Positions 1 through 7,650 of a DNA stretch of 64,000 nt are shown piece after piece (position 1 is the first letter of the stretch; each line of letters begins with the position of its first letter). The stretch spans positions 1 through 64,000 of the forward strand of contig JAIRPK010000030.1 of NCBI GenBank assembly GCA_031257015.1. The letters run 5' to 3'. The position numbers and the translations under genes are program-made. The DNA is from Tannerellaceae bacterium. Its GTDB lineage: Bacteria > Bacteroidota > Bacteroidia > Bacteroidales > Tannerellaceae. Below the pieces are notes generated by a model. The model was given only the letters and a program-made list of their open reading frames with translations. It was not told the DNA's origin and made no database searches.

Positions 1-214
1 GATGTAAGTAAACAGCTTTTCCCTTAACGGGGAAGTCTTGTACAATGTTATACTCCGTAAAGCCATAAGAAATGAAAGTGCCTGATTTAACTTCCGGCAT
101 AAGCTTCTTTTCACTTAAATAAACATCTATACAAGAATCATTCTGAGTAAACTTATCCAACTCAAAATAATCGAAAAGCCGGTGTATTACAAAGATAATC
201 TTACCAACCGGGTA
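1..214 (-). pseudogene. ISAon1-family transposase N-terminal-region protein, fragment
   Basis: Read leftward, this stretch is open and encodes a peptide containing FDYFELDKF, DVYLSEKKLMPE and YNIVQDFPVKGKAVYLH. These resemble the small first protein of ISAon1-type elements, which normally runs into a conserved QDFP-RGK-YL motif. The frame has no ATG before the similarity begins and meets an in-frame stop at 215-217, so the 5' end looks eroded. The other end is cut by the window edge, so I cannot tell whether the transposase proper follows. The family assignment comes from remembered motifs and was not tested by search. Confidence 0.55.
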
Positions 215-264
215 TTACACTAGATCCCGATCCTTGTAAAACTTTTGTCCGCCATCTCAAATGT

Positions 265-301
265 AAAAAAAGTCTCCGAGTATTAAATTTCTCGAAGACT
301 T
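265..301 (-). terminator. Terminator of the tRNA transcript
   Basis: An 11-position stem with one mismatch (270-280 against 291-301) encloses a 10-base loop. On the minus strand it is followed by a run of T (plus-strand A at 265-269). It lies just downstream of tRNA-Gly and would end the leftward tRNA transcript. Confidence 0.7.
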
Positions 302-328
302 TCTAGTGTACTGCTAAATCTTTGTAGA

Positions 329-400
329 GCGGAAGACGGGACTCAAACCCGCGACCCTCAGCTTGGAAGGCTAATGCTCTATCAACTGAGCTACTTCCGC
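329..400 (-). tRNA. tRNA-Gly (TCC)
   Basis: A 72-nt cloverleaf on the minus strand with acceptor stem GCGGAAG/CTTCCGC, a GGTTTGAGTCC-type T arm and anticodon TCC in the CTTCCAA loop. CCA is not encoded. It is the third tRNA of a leftward Thr-Tyr-Gly series. Confidence 0.93.
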
Positions 401-423
401 ATTCTTTTTTAGGTGAGAGAAGT

Positions 424-505
424 GGGCAGTGATGGATTCGAACCACCGAAGACGTACGTCAGCTGAGTTACAGTCAGCCCCATTTGGCCACTCTGGTAAC
501 TGCCC
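424..505 (-). tRNA. tRNA-Tyr (GTA)
   Basis: About 82 nt on the minus strand with acceptor stem GGGCAGT/ACTGCCC, the long variable arm expected for bacterial tRNA-Tyr, and a GGTTCGAATCC T arm. The anticodon GTA sits in the loop ACTGTAA. Confidence 0.93.
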
Positions 506-514
506 CCTTTAAGA

Positions 515-587
515 GCCTCTTGTCGGATTCGAACCAACGACCCCGAGATTACAAATCACGTGCTCTGGCCAACTGAGCTAAAGAGGC
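515..587 (-). tRNA. tRNA-Thr (TGT)
   Basis: A 73-nt cloverleaf on the minus strand with acceptor stem GCCTCTT/AAGAGGC, T arm GGTTCGAATCC and anticodon TGT in loop TTTGTAA. The anticodon stem contains one T-T mismatch. It is the first tRNA after the 639-669 promoter. Confidence 0.93.
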
Positions 588-605
588 ATACATCATATCA
601 AAGAA

Positions 606-638
606 CACCCGTTTCAGTATATTACCACGAAACGGGTG
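606..638 (-). other. Hairpin between hpf and tRNA-Thr
   Basis: CACCCGTTTC (606-615) and GAAACGGGTG (629-638) form a perfect 10-bp stem around a 13-nt loop. It lies between the predicted -7 box (639-646) and tRNA-Thr. It could be the very 5' end of the tRNA precursor or a terminator for hpf. No clear T tract follows on either strand. Confidence 0.6.
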
Positions 639-669
639 CAAATTTAGGTATTATTTCTTATCTTGCAAA
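639..669 (-). promoter_or_regulatory. Bacteroidota-type promoter for the tRNA genes
   Basis: On the minus strand TTTG (669-666), a 19-nt spacer and TAAATTTG (646-639) match the Bacteroidota housekeeping promoter (TTTG-N19-TAnnTTTG). It would start transcription just upstream of the three tRNAs. Confidence 0.7.
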
Positions 670-698
670 TATTAAGCACATATTTTCTTCGTTCCACG

Positions 699-1067
699 TT
701 AAATATCTTCTTCAATGCTGTCCTCGTTATCCTCAATAACGTCCATTATATTACCCTTATCTGTTTTTTTCTTGGATACAGACTTGTCTTTGAATTTGGA
801 CAATTGTTTGGATAATGCCTCTACACAATCGTCAATAGCACCTTCAAAAGTATCAGCTGTTTTCTCTGCATATAAGTCTCCGCTTTTTACCTTTAGTTTT
901 ATTGATGCGTGTTTGTTTTGAACTGTTTCCGGTTTGATTACTTTCAGAACGACTTCTGCTAACTGTATGCCGTCAAAGCGATGTTCAAACTTGGAAACTT
1001 TCTTGTCTATGAATGTTTCCAGCTTGGCGGTAGCATCAAAATGGATTGATTGAATTCTAATGTCCAT
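699..1067 (-). CDS. hpf: Ribosome hibernation-promoting factor, short HPF/RaiA family
   Basis: A 122-residue protein that should bind the 30S decoding region in stationary phase and help dimerise or inactivate ribosomes. It begins MDIRIQSIHFDATAKLETFI, the start of the family's beta-alpha-beta fold, and has the usual lysine-rich central strand (VKSGDLYAEKTADTFEGAID). The last 30 residues form a charged tail ending in an acidic stretch. It lacks the C-terminal dimerisation domain of long HPF. Its start overlaps the end of the xerC-like gene by 11 bp, so the two are probably cotranscribed from the rpsU promoter. Confidence 0.92.
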   Translation of the reverse strand: MDIRIQSIHFDATAKLETFIDKKVSKFEHRFDGIQLAEVVLKVIKPETVQNKHASIKLKVKSGDLYAEKTADTFEGAIDDCVEALSKQLSKFKDKSVSKKKTDKGNIMDVIEDNEDSIEEDI

Positions 1068-1977
1068 AAAAAACTCCTTCTTTTTTAGCTCGTGGATGAG
1101 CGTGATACATTTTTTTTAATTCTTCAAATGTTGTATGTGCATAAATTTCGGTCGAAGACAAACTGCTGTGCCCTAACAATTCTTTCACCACATTAAGCTC
1201 CGCTCCGTCATTCAACATACTCGTGGCAAACGAATGTCTCAATACGTGAGGACTACATTTTGACAGCGTGGGGATTCTCGATAATCTCTTACGTACTATG
1301 TTATAAACAGAATCGGTTGAAAGGGGATGCCCTTTCTTATTTACGAAAAATTTCCCGTTCTCAACTCCGACAGTATAATTGCGAATCTTCATATAAGCAA
1401 TCATAAGCTTTTTAAGCCGTTCGCCGAATGGGATAAACCGCTGTTTGTTACGTTTGCCCGTAACCAACAACAGCAAATTGTCGTAGTCAATATCCGAGTT
1501 ATTTATGCTCACTAATTCCGCACGTCTAATTCCGGTATCGTAAAGTAGCTCCAGCATCAAACGGTCGCGGACAGTTTCAAAGGTTTCATCCTCGCTCTCT
1601 TGATCCAGCAATGCAACCATTGCTGTCTCTCTTACAAAATAAGGAAGGGGGTGTTGCCCTTTCGGACTTTCCAACAGTCGTAATGGATTAGCAGATATGA
1701 TTTCTTTGTTTACAAGATATTTAAATAGCGACCTCAACGCGCTAAGTTTACGCTTTACTGATGAAGTCGCTATTTTATTATCCATTAAATAAATAATCCA
1801 ATTTCGGGCAATATCCTTGTCTATCATATCAAGAGATGAGATGTCCTCATAGTTTTTAGTCAGATAATCCAGAAATTGCCTTAAATCATTGGAATAAGAA
1901 ATTAAAGTATGGGCGGAATAGCGTCGCTCATACTTTAAATAGTCCAAAAATGAATCTATCATCTTATTCATGTCCAT
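1057..1977 (-). CDS. xerC: Tyrosine recombinase of the XerC/XerD type
   Basis: A 306-residue site-specific recombinase, the normal size for Xer proteins that resolve chromosome dimers at dif. Residues 1-90 are the SAM-like core-binding domain. The C-terminal catalytic domain shows the active-site set: Arg in DTGIRRAEL, Lys in VTGKRNKQRF, HVLRHSFA (H-x-x-R), LLGHSSLSSTEIYAH (His and nucleophilic Tyr). It lies between rpsU and hpf, a common order in Bacteroidales. Whether it is the XerC or XerD partner cannot be settled from sequence alone. A Met two codons in is an alternative start. Confidence 0.88.
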   Translation of the reverse strand: MDMNKMIDSFLDYLKYERRYSAHTLISYSNDLRQFLDYLTKNYEDISSLDMIDKDIARNWIIYLMDNKIATSSVKRKLSALRSLFKYLVNKEIISANPLRLLESPKGQHPLPYFVRETAMVALLDQESEDETFETVRDRLMLELLYDTGIRRAELVSINNSDIDYDNLLLLVTGKRNKQRFIPFGERLKKLMIAYMKIRNYTVGVENGKFFVNKKGHPLSTDSVYNIVRKRLSRIPTLSKCSPHVLRHSFATSMLNDGAELNVVKELLGHSSLSSTEIYAHTTFEELKKMYHAHPRAKKEGVFYGH

Positions 1978-2042
1978 TCATATTAATCCTACAAATGTGA
2001 ATGTTAATAACAGATTCCATACCAACAAATCTTTCAGGATGT

Positions 2043-2234
2043 TTATTCTTCCATTTGCTGCAAGTGCTGCACGTATATGGCTTTCATAATTTGTTTTCTC
2101 TTCTCTACCGAAGGTTTTGAGAAGGCTTGCCGGTTACGCAATTCTTTCACTATACCTGTTTTTTCAAACTTCCTTTTGAATTTTTTGAGAGCTTTCTCAA
2201 TGTTCTCGCCTTCTTTTAATGGAACTACGATCAT
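2043..2234 (-). CDS. rpsU: 30S ribosomal protein S21
   Basis: A 63-residue basic protein beginning MIVVPLKEGENIEKALKKFKRKFEK, the diagnostic N terminus of S21, followed by a helical RNA-binding segment. It is the first gene of the leftward rpsU-xerC-hpf transcript and has a clear promoter at 2300-2330. A 65-bp gap separates it from the xerC-like gene. Confidence 0.97.
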   Translation of the reverse strand: MIVVPLKEGENIEKALKKFKRKFEKTGIVKELRNRQAFSKPSVEKRKQIMKAIYVQHLQQMEE

Positions 2235-2299
2235 AAATTATTCTTTTTATTCTTTATTGATGATTTTAATATTAATTATTTATATGTACTAATTTGTGG

Positions 2300-2330
2300 C
2301 AAATTTACATATAGTTTTAAGATATACAAA
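2300..2330 (-). promoter_or_regulatory. Promoter of rpsU
   Basis: On the minus strand TTTG (2330-2327), a 19-nt spacer and TAAATTTG (2307-2300) give the full Bacteroidota consensus. It lies about 65 bp upstream of the rpsU start codon. Confidence 0.75.
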
Positions 2331-2347
2331 ACTCAGCCTCCTTTTTT

Positions 2348-3067
2348 TTACTTTTTTCCCTCCATAAACATTCCCGTCAGCATCCTCCCGCAGCTTATCC
2401 CCTGTCTGCGAACAGAGAAAAAGTTGCCGGCATTACTATATGTACATATATCGGAAACCTCAATATTTTCAATAATCAAGCCTTCCTCCAACAGCTGAAA
2501 AAGATTGGCCTTCTTTAAATCAATATGTATTTTGCCGCTATCGGTATGTTTTTGGGAGAATTGGCTAATATCTATGCCTGCGGCTTGAAAGGATTCGGTC
2601 ACTTCGTTGCCGACCTCAAAGGCTGACATGCCTATTGAAGGGGCTATTCCTGCTAGCATTAGTTTGGGGTCACAGTCAAATTCATCCGTCATAAGTCTGG
2701 CGACCTTCGATACAATCTTTAATACCGTTCCTCTCCAGCCGGCATGAACGGCGGCCGATACGCTCCGGTCTGGGGAATAAAGCAATACCGGAACACAATC
2801 AGCTGTTGAGACGGCGATGCAAATATTTCGCTCGGCGGTTATAAGAGCGTCGTAGCCGATTAAGTCTTCGGTTCGGCTGTTGACGATAGCGATACGGTCG
2901 CTGTGAACTTGTTGTGAGACGTATACGCGGGAGATGCCCAGGCGGGAAGACAGTGTCCCGGCATCCGAACAAGCAGTTACAAAGTGCGATAATCCCTTGC
3001 AAGCACTTAGATTGGAGAATTGCAGTCCGGCATTAACTGTTCCCGTCATCGTCCCATTCATATTCAT
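2348..3067 (-). CDS. pgeF: Purine nucleoside phosphorylase / laccase-domain protein (YfiH family)
   Basis: The family contains copper or zinc oxidoreductase-like enzymes that act on nucleosides and prevent cell-wall precursor errors. The key motifs are present: [18 protein letters not shown] (Cys ligand) and [10 protein letters not shown] (His ligand). The reading frame is open to 3124, but similarity begins near LSHFVT, so a Met at 3067, 3061 or 3049 is more likely. All of these overlap the end of obg. The protein is short (about 235-239 residues). Only about 22 residues separate the HFVT strand from QQVHS, where relatives have about 45 including a GG-S...N-G..-GD segment, so an internal deletion is likely. 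It is last in hpt-adk-obg-pgeF. Confidence 0.82.
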   Translation of the reverse strand: MNMNGTMTGTVNAGLQFSNLSACKGLSHFVTACSDAGTLSSRLGISRVYVSQQVHSDRIAIVNSRTEDLIGYDALITAERNICIAVSTADCVPVLLYSPDRSVSAAVHAGWRGTVLKIVSKVARLMTDEFDCDPKLMLAGIAPSIGMSAFEVGNEVTESFQAAGIDISQFSQKHTDSGKIHIDLKKANLFQLLEEGLIIENIEVSDICTYSNAGNFFSVRRQGISCGRMLTGMFMEGKK

Positions 3068-4172
3068 CGTATGGAATATCCTCGTCCTCCTCGTCTTCCA
3101 TCGGGAAGATTTCCTCGTCTTCATCGAAGGACAGGGTGCTCAAGTCCAGATTTTTGTGGACAATCAATTCCGGCTGATGGAAAATCTCCTTGTTAAGCAG
3201 CGTCCATAGCAGGTCTTTCAGCTCGGTAATCCCTTGTCCGGCGACTGAAGAGATGAACACCGCCGGGACAGAGTCCGGCAGTTCATTAGACAGAGCTTCC
3301 TTCAACTCCTCATCCAGCAAGTCGCTCTTGGTTATGGCCAGTGCCCGACCTTTACCAAGCAGATCGGGGTTATATTTTTCCAGTTCGCCGTAGAGGATTT
3401 CATATTCCTTGCGAATATCCGTTGAGTCCGCCGGGATCATAAACAGTAAAACCGAGTTTCGTTCGATATGCCTCAGGAAGCGAAGTCCCAGTCCACGTCC
3501 TTCGCTGGCTCCTTCTATAATGCCGGGAATGTCGGCCATTACGAATGAGCGACCGTCCCGATAGCTGACAATACCCAAATTTGGTTCAAGCGTAGTGAAT
3601 GGATAGTTGGCGATCTTCGGTTTTGCAGCGCTGACGACTGAGAGCAGGGTGGATTTCCCTGCGTTCGGGAATCCGACCAGTCCGACATCGGCCAGAAGCT
3701 TTAGTTGCAGAATGATTTTTCGTTCCTGTGCCGGTTCGCCGGGCTGTGCAAATCGCGGCGTTTGTCTTGTGGCTGTCTTGAAGTTCCAGTTGCCCAGTCC
3801 TCCGCGCCCTCCTGCCAAGAGTAGAACCTTCTGTCCGTCAGCGGTAACATCGCATATATATTCACCGGTATCGGCATCATAAACGACTGTTCCGCAAGGG
3901 ACATCAATGATTTTATCCTCTCCGTCCTTACCGCTGCTTCTTTTTGCGCTGCCGCCTGTGCCGGAGGAAGCGAAGATGTGCCTTTGGAACTTCAGGTGCA
4001 GCAGTGTCCAGTAATGGCGATTGCCTTTCAGATATATGCTACCGCCTTTCCCTCCGTTGCCACCGTCCGGTCCGCCTTTGGGGATATATTTTTCCCGTCT
4101 GAAATGAATAGAGCCGCGCCCGCCTTTCCCGGAGCGGCAGTATATTTTTACATAATCTACAAAGTTTGACAT
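3033..4172 (-). CDS. obg: GTPase Obg (ribosome assembly)
   Basis: A 379-residue essential GTPase acting in 50S maturation. Residues 1-160 form the glycine-rich Obg fold ([31 protein letters not shown]). The G domain follows with G1 [10 protein letters not shown]2 [10 protein letters not shown]3 [10 protein letters not shown]4 TKSD and G5 SSVAGQG. The C terminus is a very acidic tail ([16 protein letters not shown]), as in other Bacteroidales copies, rather than a folded OCT domain. Its start overlaps adk by 16 bp and its end overlaps pgeF, so translation is probably coupled. Confidence 0.97.
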   Translation of the reverse strand: MSNFVDYVKIYCRSGKGGRGSIHFRREKYIPKGGPDGGNGGKGGSIYLKGNRHYWTLLHLKFQRHIFASSGTGGSAKRSSGKDGEDKIIDVPCGTVVYDADTGEYICDVTADGQKVLLLAGGRGGLGNWNFKTATRQTPRFAQPGEPAQERKIILQLKLLADVGLVGFPNAGKSTLLSVVSAAKPKIANYPFTTLEPNLGIVSYRDGRSFVMADIPGIIEGASEGRGLGLRFLRHIERNSVLLFMIPADSTDIRKEYEILYGELEKYNPDLLGKGRALAITKSDLLDEELKEALSNELPDSVPAVFISSVAGQGITELKDLLWTLLNKEIFHQPELIVHKNLDLSTLSFDEDEEIFPMEDEEDEDIPYDEYEWDDDGNS

Positions 4173-4726
4173 ATCGTTTTTATTCTGTCAAAGATTTCAT
4201 CCACTGTTCCGGTGCCATCAATTGCATGATGTTTTCCTTCTTTTATATAGTAGCAAGACAGGGGCGCTGTCTGTGCATGATAAACTTCGAGGCGTTTACG
4301 GATTGTTTCCTCGTTATCGTCCGTTCGTCCGGACTGTTTGCCACGTTCGAGCAGTCGGCGGACAAGTTCTTCTTCCTCGACTTTCAGTTCCATCACAGCC
4401 GAAATATCCTCGCCCCCGTCGTTGAGCAGTCGTTTCAGTTCTTCTGCTTGCGGTATAGTCCTTGGGAATCCGTCGAAGATTACTCCCCGGCGAGCTTTGC
4501 ATCCGTCCAGGGTATGCGCAAGTATGTCAACAGTCAGTTCGTCCGGCACGAGTTGGCCTCTGTTAATATATGTGGCTGCTATTTTCCCCAGTTCTGTTTT
4601 ATTTTGAATTTCGGTGCGGAGGATTTCTCCCGTTGAAATATGTACAAGTTCAAGCTCTTTGATAAGCATGTCGCTTTGCGTGCCTTTCCCGGAGCCAGGC
4701 GCTCCAAGAAGAATAATGTTCAGCAT
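4157..4726 (-). CDS. adk: Adenylate kinase
   Basis: A 189-residue enzyme converting AMP and ATP to two ADP. It shows the P-loop [10 protein letters not shown] near the N terminus, HISTGEILR, the [14 protein letters not shown] nucleotide-binding segment and an arginine-bearing LID ([17 protein letters not shown]). The length fits the short-LID form without the zinc-binding insert. It sits between hpt (26-bp gap) and obg (16-bp overlap). Confidence 0.97.
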   Translation of the reverse strand: MLNIILLGAPGSGKGTQSDMLIKELELVHISTGEILRTEIQNKTELGKIAATYINRGQLVPDELTVDILAHTLDGCKARRGVIFDGFPRTIPQAEELKRLLNDGGEDISAVMELKVEEEELVRRLLERGKQSGRTDDNEETIRKRLEVYHAQTAPLSCYYIKEGKHHAIDGTGTVDEIFDRIKTICQTL

Positions 4727-4752
4727 ATAATAAAGTTTCGTTAAATATTAAA

Positions 4753-5289
4753 TCAATCAACAATCTTGTAAATGTCGCGGAACGAGCGCCCCAGACCGTC
4801 ATAATCCAGCCCATGCCCTACGATGAAGTCATTTGGGATTTCCATCCCCGTGTAATCAGGTTTGGCGTCGTATCGCAGAGCATCGGGTTTGAAGAGCATT
4901 GCTGCGATTTTCACTTCTGCTGCTCCGGCCTCGTACAGTTTCTTCTTTAACCATGACATTGTGTACCCCGAATCAACAATGTCCTCAAGCAGAATCAGAT
5001 TACGCCCGTTGACGTCTGCATGTACCGGCATGATTTCCTGCATCTGTTCCGTTGTTTCCATTCCGTGGTAAGAGGAGTATCGTGCGAAAGCCAGCTCATA
5101 CGCCCCGTTGAGTTGCAGCATCAGTTCGGCGATAAACATAAAAGCCCCGTTGAGTATTCCTACAAACAAGGGGTTTTTACCATCGGCGTCCGCTTTGATT
5201 CTCGCGGCCATCAGTGTGATAGCCTTGTTAATCTCCTCAAACGATATGAACAATTCAAATTCTTTATCTTTTAACCTGATTCTATTCAT
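4753..5289 (-). CDS. hpt: Hypoxanthine phosphoribosyltransferase
   Basis: A 178-residue type I phosphoribosyltransferase for purine salvage (hypoxanthine or guanine plus PRPP). The PRPP-binding motif LILLEDIVDSGYTMSWL is intact, as is the C-terminal DFIVGHGLDYDGLGRSF that carries the Asp of the base-binding pocket. It is first in the leftward hpt-adk-obg-pgeF operon, with a promoter box at 5313-5320. Confidence 0.95.
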   Translation of the reverse strand: MNRIRLKDKEFELFISFEEINKAITLMAARIKADADGKNPLFVGILNGAFMFIAELMLQLNGAYELAFARYSSYHGMETTEQMQEIMPVHADVNGRNLILLEDIVDSGYTMSWLKKKLYEAGAAEVKIAAMLFKPDALRYDAKPDYTGMEIPNDFIVGHGLDYDGLGRSFRDIYKIVD

Positions 5290-5312
5290 TATTAATTTAT
5301 TGAATTTGCCTG

Positions 5313-5320
5313 CAAAGATA
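5313..5320 (-). promoter_or_regulatory. -7 box upstream of hpt
   Basis: TATCTTTG on the minus strand, 24 bp upstream of the hpt start codon, matches TAnnTTTG. No good TTTG lies at the right distance upstream. Confidence 0.5.
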
Positions 5321-5644
5321 GTAATATATTAGGAGGGAAAGGCCGGGATTGTGCTCAACTTCCTGGAAAAGTGCAATTTCCCGCCTTTGCAGCGCCTTTT
5401 TCGCCATTCCGGTTCAGCCTCTCGGAGCCTGCAATCATGTTTGTCAGCCTCGTGGACATGGCTCTCTGCCGGCAATATCAGTTTGCCCGTTGTGGAAGAC
5501 TGGCGCGATTTGCCGTCGGATATGCTTTTTCGTTGCCATATACATATAATATATGTGTGCTGCCGGGCTTTGCCTCCTTTGCGGCAATTCAGTTCCCAGG
5601 GGATGCAAACCATATATCTTTGCCGGCAAAACATAAAAAAACGC
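5321..5644. other. Divergent gap between hpt and the DUF3800 gene
   Basis: This stretch is open in several frames but has no convincing gene. The forward frame that continues upstream of 5645 shows no family similarity. It contains an AT-rich near-palindrome around 5536-5560 (ATACATATAATATATGTG), related to ones near 10940 and 14275. No repeat array is present. Confidence 0.5.
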
Positions 5645-6331
5645 ATGAAGAATAAAACATTCAATCTGTATTGCGACGAAAGCACCCATTTGGAACATGA
5701 CGGCCAGCCTTATATGATTTACGGTTATGTCAGCGTGGCCTATAATCGCATGAAGGCCGCCAGGCAGCAAATCGCCGGCATCAAGGAATCCCATGGGTAC
5801 AGCGGCGAACTGAAATGGACCGGCATATACCAAAGGACATATCCGTTATACCGTGATGTTGTGGAATACTTTTTCAATAGCGATTTCAACTTCAGGGCTG
5901 TCGTCATTGACAAGTCCCAGATAGACAACAACCGTCCGGATTACACGTTTAGTGATTTCTTCTTCCTTATGTACTTCCAACTTCTGCATCATAAGATAGA
6001 TATGGAAAACGTGTACAATATTTATTTCGACATAAAAGATACATGCAGCCAAAAGAAGCTTCACCAATTAAGAGACATACTCAGATGGAACTCCACGATT
6101 CGCAATTTCCAGTTTGTCCGCTCGCATGAGAGTATCTTTATTCAGCTGGCCGATGTTTTGATGGTGGCAATTAATTATCATTTGCGGGTCGAGGCGGGAG
6201 CGCTGGAAGGCAAGAACGTCGCCAAGCAGAAAATAGTCCGGGCAATCCGTGAAAACACAAGCCTTCCATTTAGTCCAACCACTAAAAATGATGCGAAAAA
6301 GTCAAATCTGTTTTTTATCTCTTTGAAGTAA
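5645..6331 (+). CDS. DUF3800 domain protein
   Basis: A 228-residue protein with the features of DUF3800, a family with an RNase H-like fold that is often found near mobile or defence genes. It begins MKNKTFNLYCDESTHLEHDG (the YCDES acidic strand), has FRAVVIDKSQ and a central NIYFDIKD strand, and ends with IFIQLADVLMVAINY, the conserved LAD block. The open frame extends upstream to 5351, but similarity begins at the ATG at 5645. Five bases separate it from the next gene, so the two form one unit. The substrate is unknown. A nuclease role is inference from the fold. Confidence 0.75.
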   Translation: MKNKTFNLYCDESTHLEHDGQPYMIYGYVSVAYNRMKAARQQIAGIKESHGYSGELKWTGIYQRTYPLYRDVVEYFFNSDFNFRAVVIDKSQIDNNRPDYTFSDFFFLMYFQLLHHKIDMENVYNIYFDIKDTCSQKKLHQLRDILRWNSTIRNFQFVRSHESIFIQLADVLMVAINYHLRVEAGALEGKNVAKQKIVRAIRENTSLPFSPTTKNDAKKSNLFFISLK

Positions 6332-6336
6332 GCCCC

Positions 6337-6882
6337 ATGCCTCTTAACCAATTAAAAAGATACCCCGAATTGTTGGAAATATTGCATCTGTCTCCTTCAT
6401 CGAGAAATGAATCTCTGCGTGAGATTTTCAATAGAGACATTGAAGATAATCCCGATTTTTCTTTTCGCGGGAAAAGGATTTATCCGATAAAATCCGATGG
6501 CCGTCCGGATATGGACAGGCAGTTCATGCACCTTACCTCCTGTGTGGAAAATACCGTGGATGCCACGGAAGGAGACCAAAGTCCACGCCGCAGAATATTC
6601 GATAAAGACCGCTCTATGCGATTGCACTGGATACGGCATCATATTGAGGAACGCCTGGCGGACATGATAGAAATATTCAGCATCGAAGAGCGCGACATGC
6701 AAAGACGGCAGAACGTCGTCAAGACTTACATTTATGACAAGAGGGAGAAATATGTAATTGTTAAGGAACCGCACAGATCAGGAACATCATACTATTTGCT
6801 TTCCGCCTATTACCTGAACCGCGAATATGGGGAGAAGGACCTCAAAAGGAAAATGAAGAAACGCCTGCCTGTGGTTTTCTAA
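6337..6882 (+). CDS. Putative BECR-fold (barnase/EndoU/RelE-like) nuclease
   Basis: A 181-residue protein. Residues 1-85 are polar and unassigned. From residue 92 the pattern SMRLHWIRHHIEERL, VVKTYIYDKREKYVIVKE and SYYLLSAYYLNR resembles the phage-associated BECR nuclease and toxin families, in which a basic helix precedes a strand pair ending in a TAY-like strand. The match is from motif memory and is tentative. It follows the DUF3800 gene by 5 bp and is followed by a hairpin at 6889-6928. No obvious immunity or antitoxin gene accompanies it. Confidence 0.5.
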   Translation: MPLNQLKRYPELLEILHLSPSSRNESLREIFNRDIEDNPDFSFRGKRIYPIKSDGRPDMDRQFMHLTSCVENTVDATEGDQSPRRRIFDKDRSMRLHWIRHHIEERLADMIEIFSIEERDMQRRQNVVKTYIYDKREKYVIVKEPHRSGTSYYLLSAYYLNREYGEKDLKRKMKKRLPVVF

Positions 6883-6888
6883 AAAGCA

Positions 6889-6928
6889 AGGCTCGATTTA
6901 TTCCTGTATATATTGATAAACCGAGCCT
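6889..6928 (+). terminator. Hairpin after the DUF3800/BECR pair
   Basis: AGGCTCGATTTAT (6889-6901) pairs at 12 of 13 positions with ATAAACCGAGCCT (6916-6928). It starts 7 bp after the stop codon. There is no strong T tract, so termination efficiency is uncertain. Confidence 0.55.
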
Positions 6929-7156
6929 CGAAACTCCTTCTAATATTAGATGAGCAAGGCAAATATCCGAAAATTTTCCAGAATTATCAATATCTACAAC
7001 CTGGTCTCGCTTAAGATTTTACTGTATCAGGTTAAACCTGTTTAATGGAAAAACTGTTTTTCGTTTCGTTTACATCCTCCATAAATGTAGAAAAAGCACT
7101 TTCACCCCCATCTCCCCCCGTCCCCGGAGGTGGGAGAACACGATCCGCAGTCAAAA

Positions 7157-7414
7157 CATACCGTCCCACCTTGGGGGATGATGCAATTCCGGTTCGGAAC
7201 ATATCGTCCCCCATGGTGGGAAAGTACAATTCCGGCCCGGATCATACCGTCCCACCTTGGGGGATGATACAATTCCGGTTCGGAACATACCGTCCCCCAT
7301 GGTGGGAAAGTACAGTTCAGGTTCAGATCATACCGTCCCACATGGTAGGCCGATACAATTCCGGTTCAGATCATATCGTCCCACCATGGGGGCTAATATT
7401 TCCCGCGTCAGAAT
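7157..7414. repeat. Tandem array A: 6 x 43 bp
   Basis: Six contiguous units begin at 7157, 7200, 7243, 7286, 7329 and 7372, exactly 43 bp apart. Each starts CATAYCGTCCCAC or CATAYCGTCCCCC, runs through a palindromic core of the type CCCCCATGGTGGG, and ends near ATTCCGGTTCGGA. Odd and even units differ in the core (CACCTTGGGGG versus CCCCATGGTGGG), so the first four look like two 86-bp dimers. Open frames across it are by-products of the repeats. Confidence 0.9.
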
Positions 7415-7611
7415 CAGCTTTTCCCCGCAGATGGGCAGACATGATTTACATTCCTCCCATATTTTCCTTCTCCCTGGACAAGGTTGCTTCCATTCTTCAT
7501 TGCGCAATGCTCCGCAGCCGGCGGATATGATAAATATGCCGGTCGCATTGTTCCGGCATGTATGCCGAAGCCTTGCCGGGCAGATTATTCGCAATCTTCC
7601 CAATTCTTCAT

Positions 7612-7619
7612 TACATTTG
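7612..7619 (+). promoter_or_regulatory. -7 box upstream of maeB
   Basis: TACATTTG, 31 bp upstream of the ATG at 7651, matches TAnnTTTG. Confidence 0.5.
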
Positions 7620-7650
7620 CGTCAGTATTAATCTTAAATATTCTCAAAAA

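Noticed and set aside
5351..5644. N-terminal 98-residue extension of the DUF3800 protein
   Set aside because: Similarity begins at ATG 5645. The extension is cysteine- and serine-rich with no family match and overlaps the AT-rich palindrome.
7032..7631. Several overlapping frames across 7032-7631
   Set aside because: They read through array A on both strands and have no similarity to known families.
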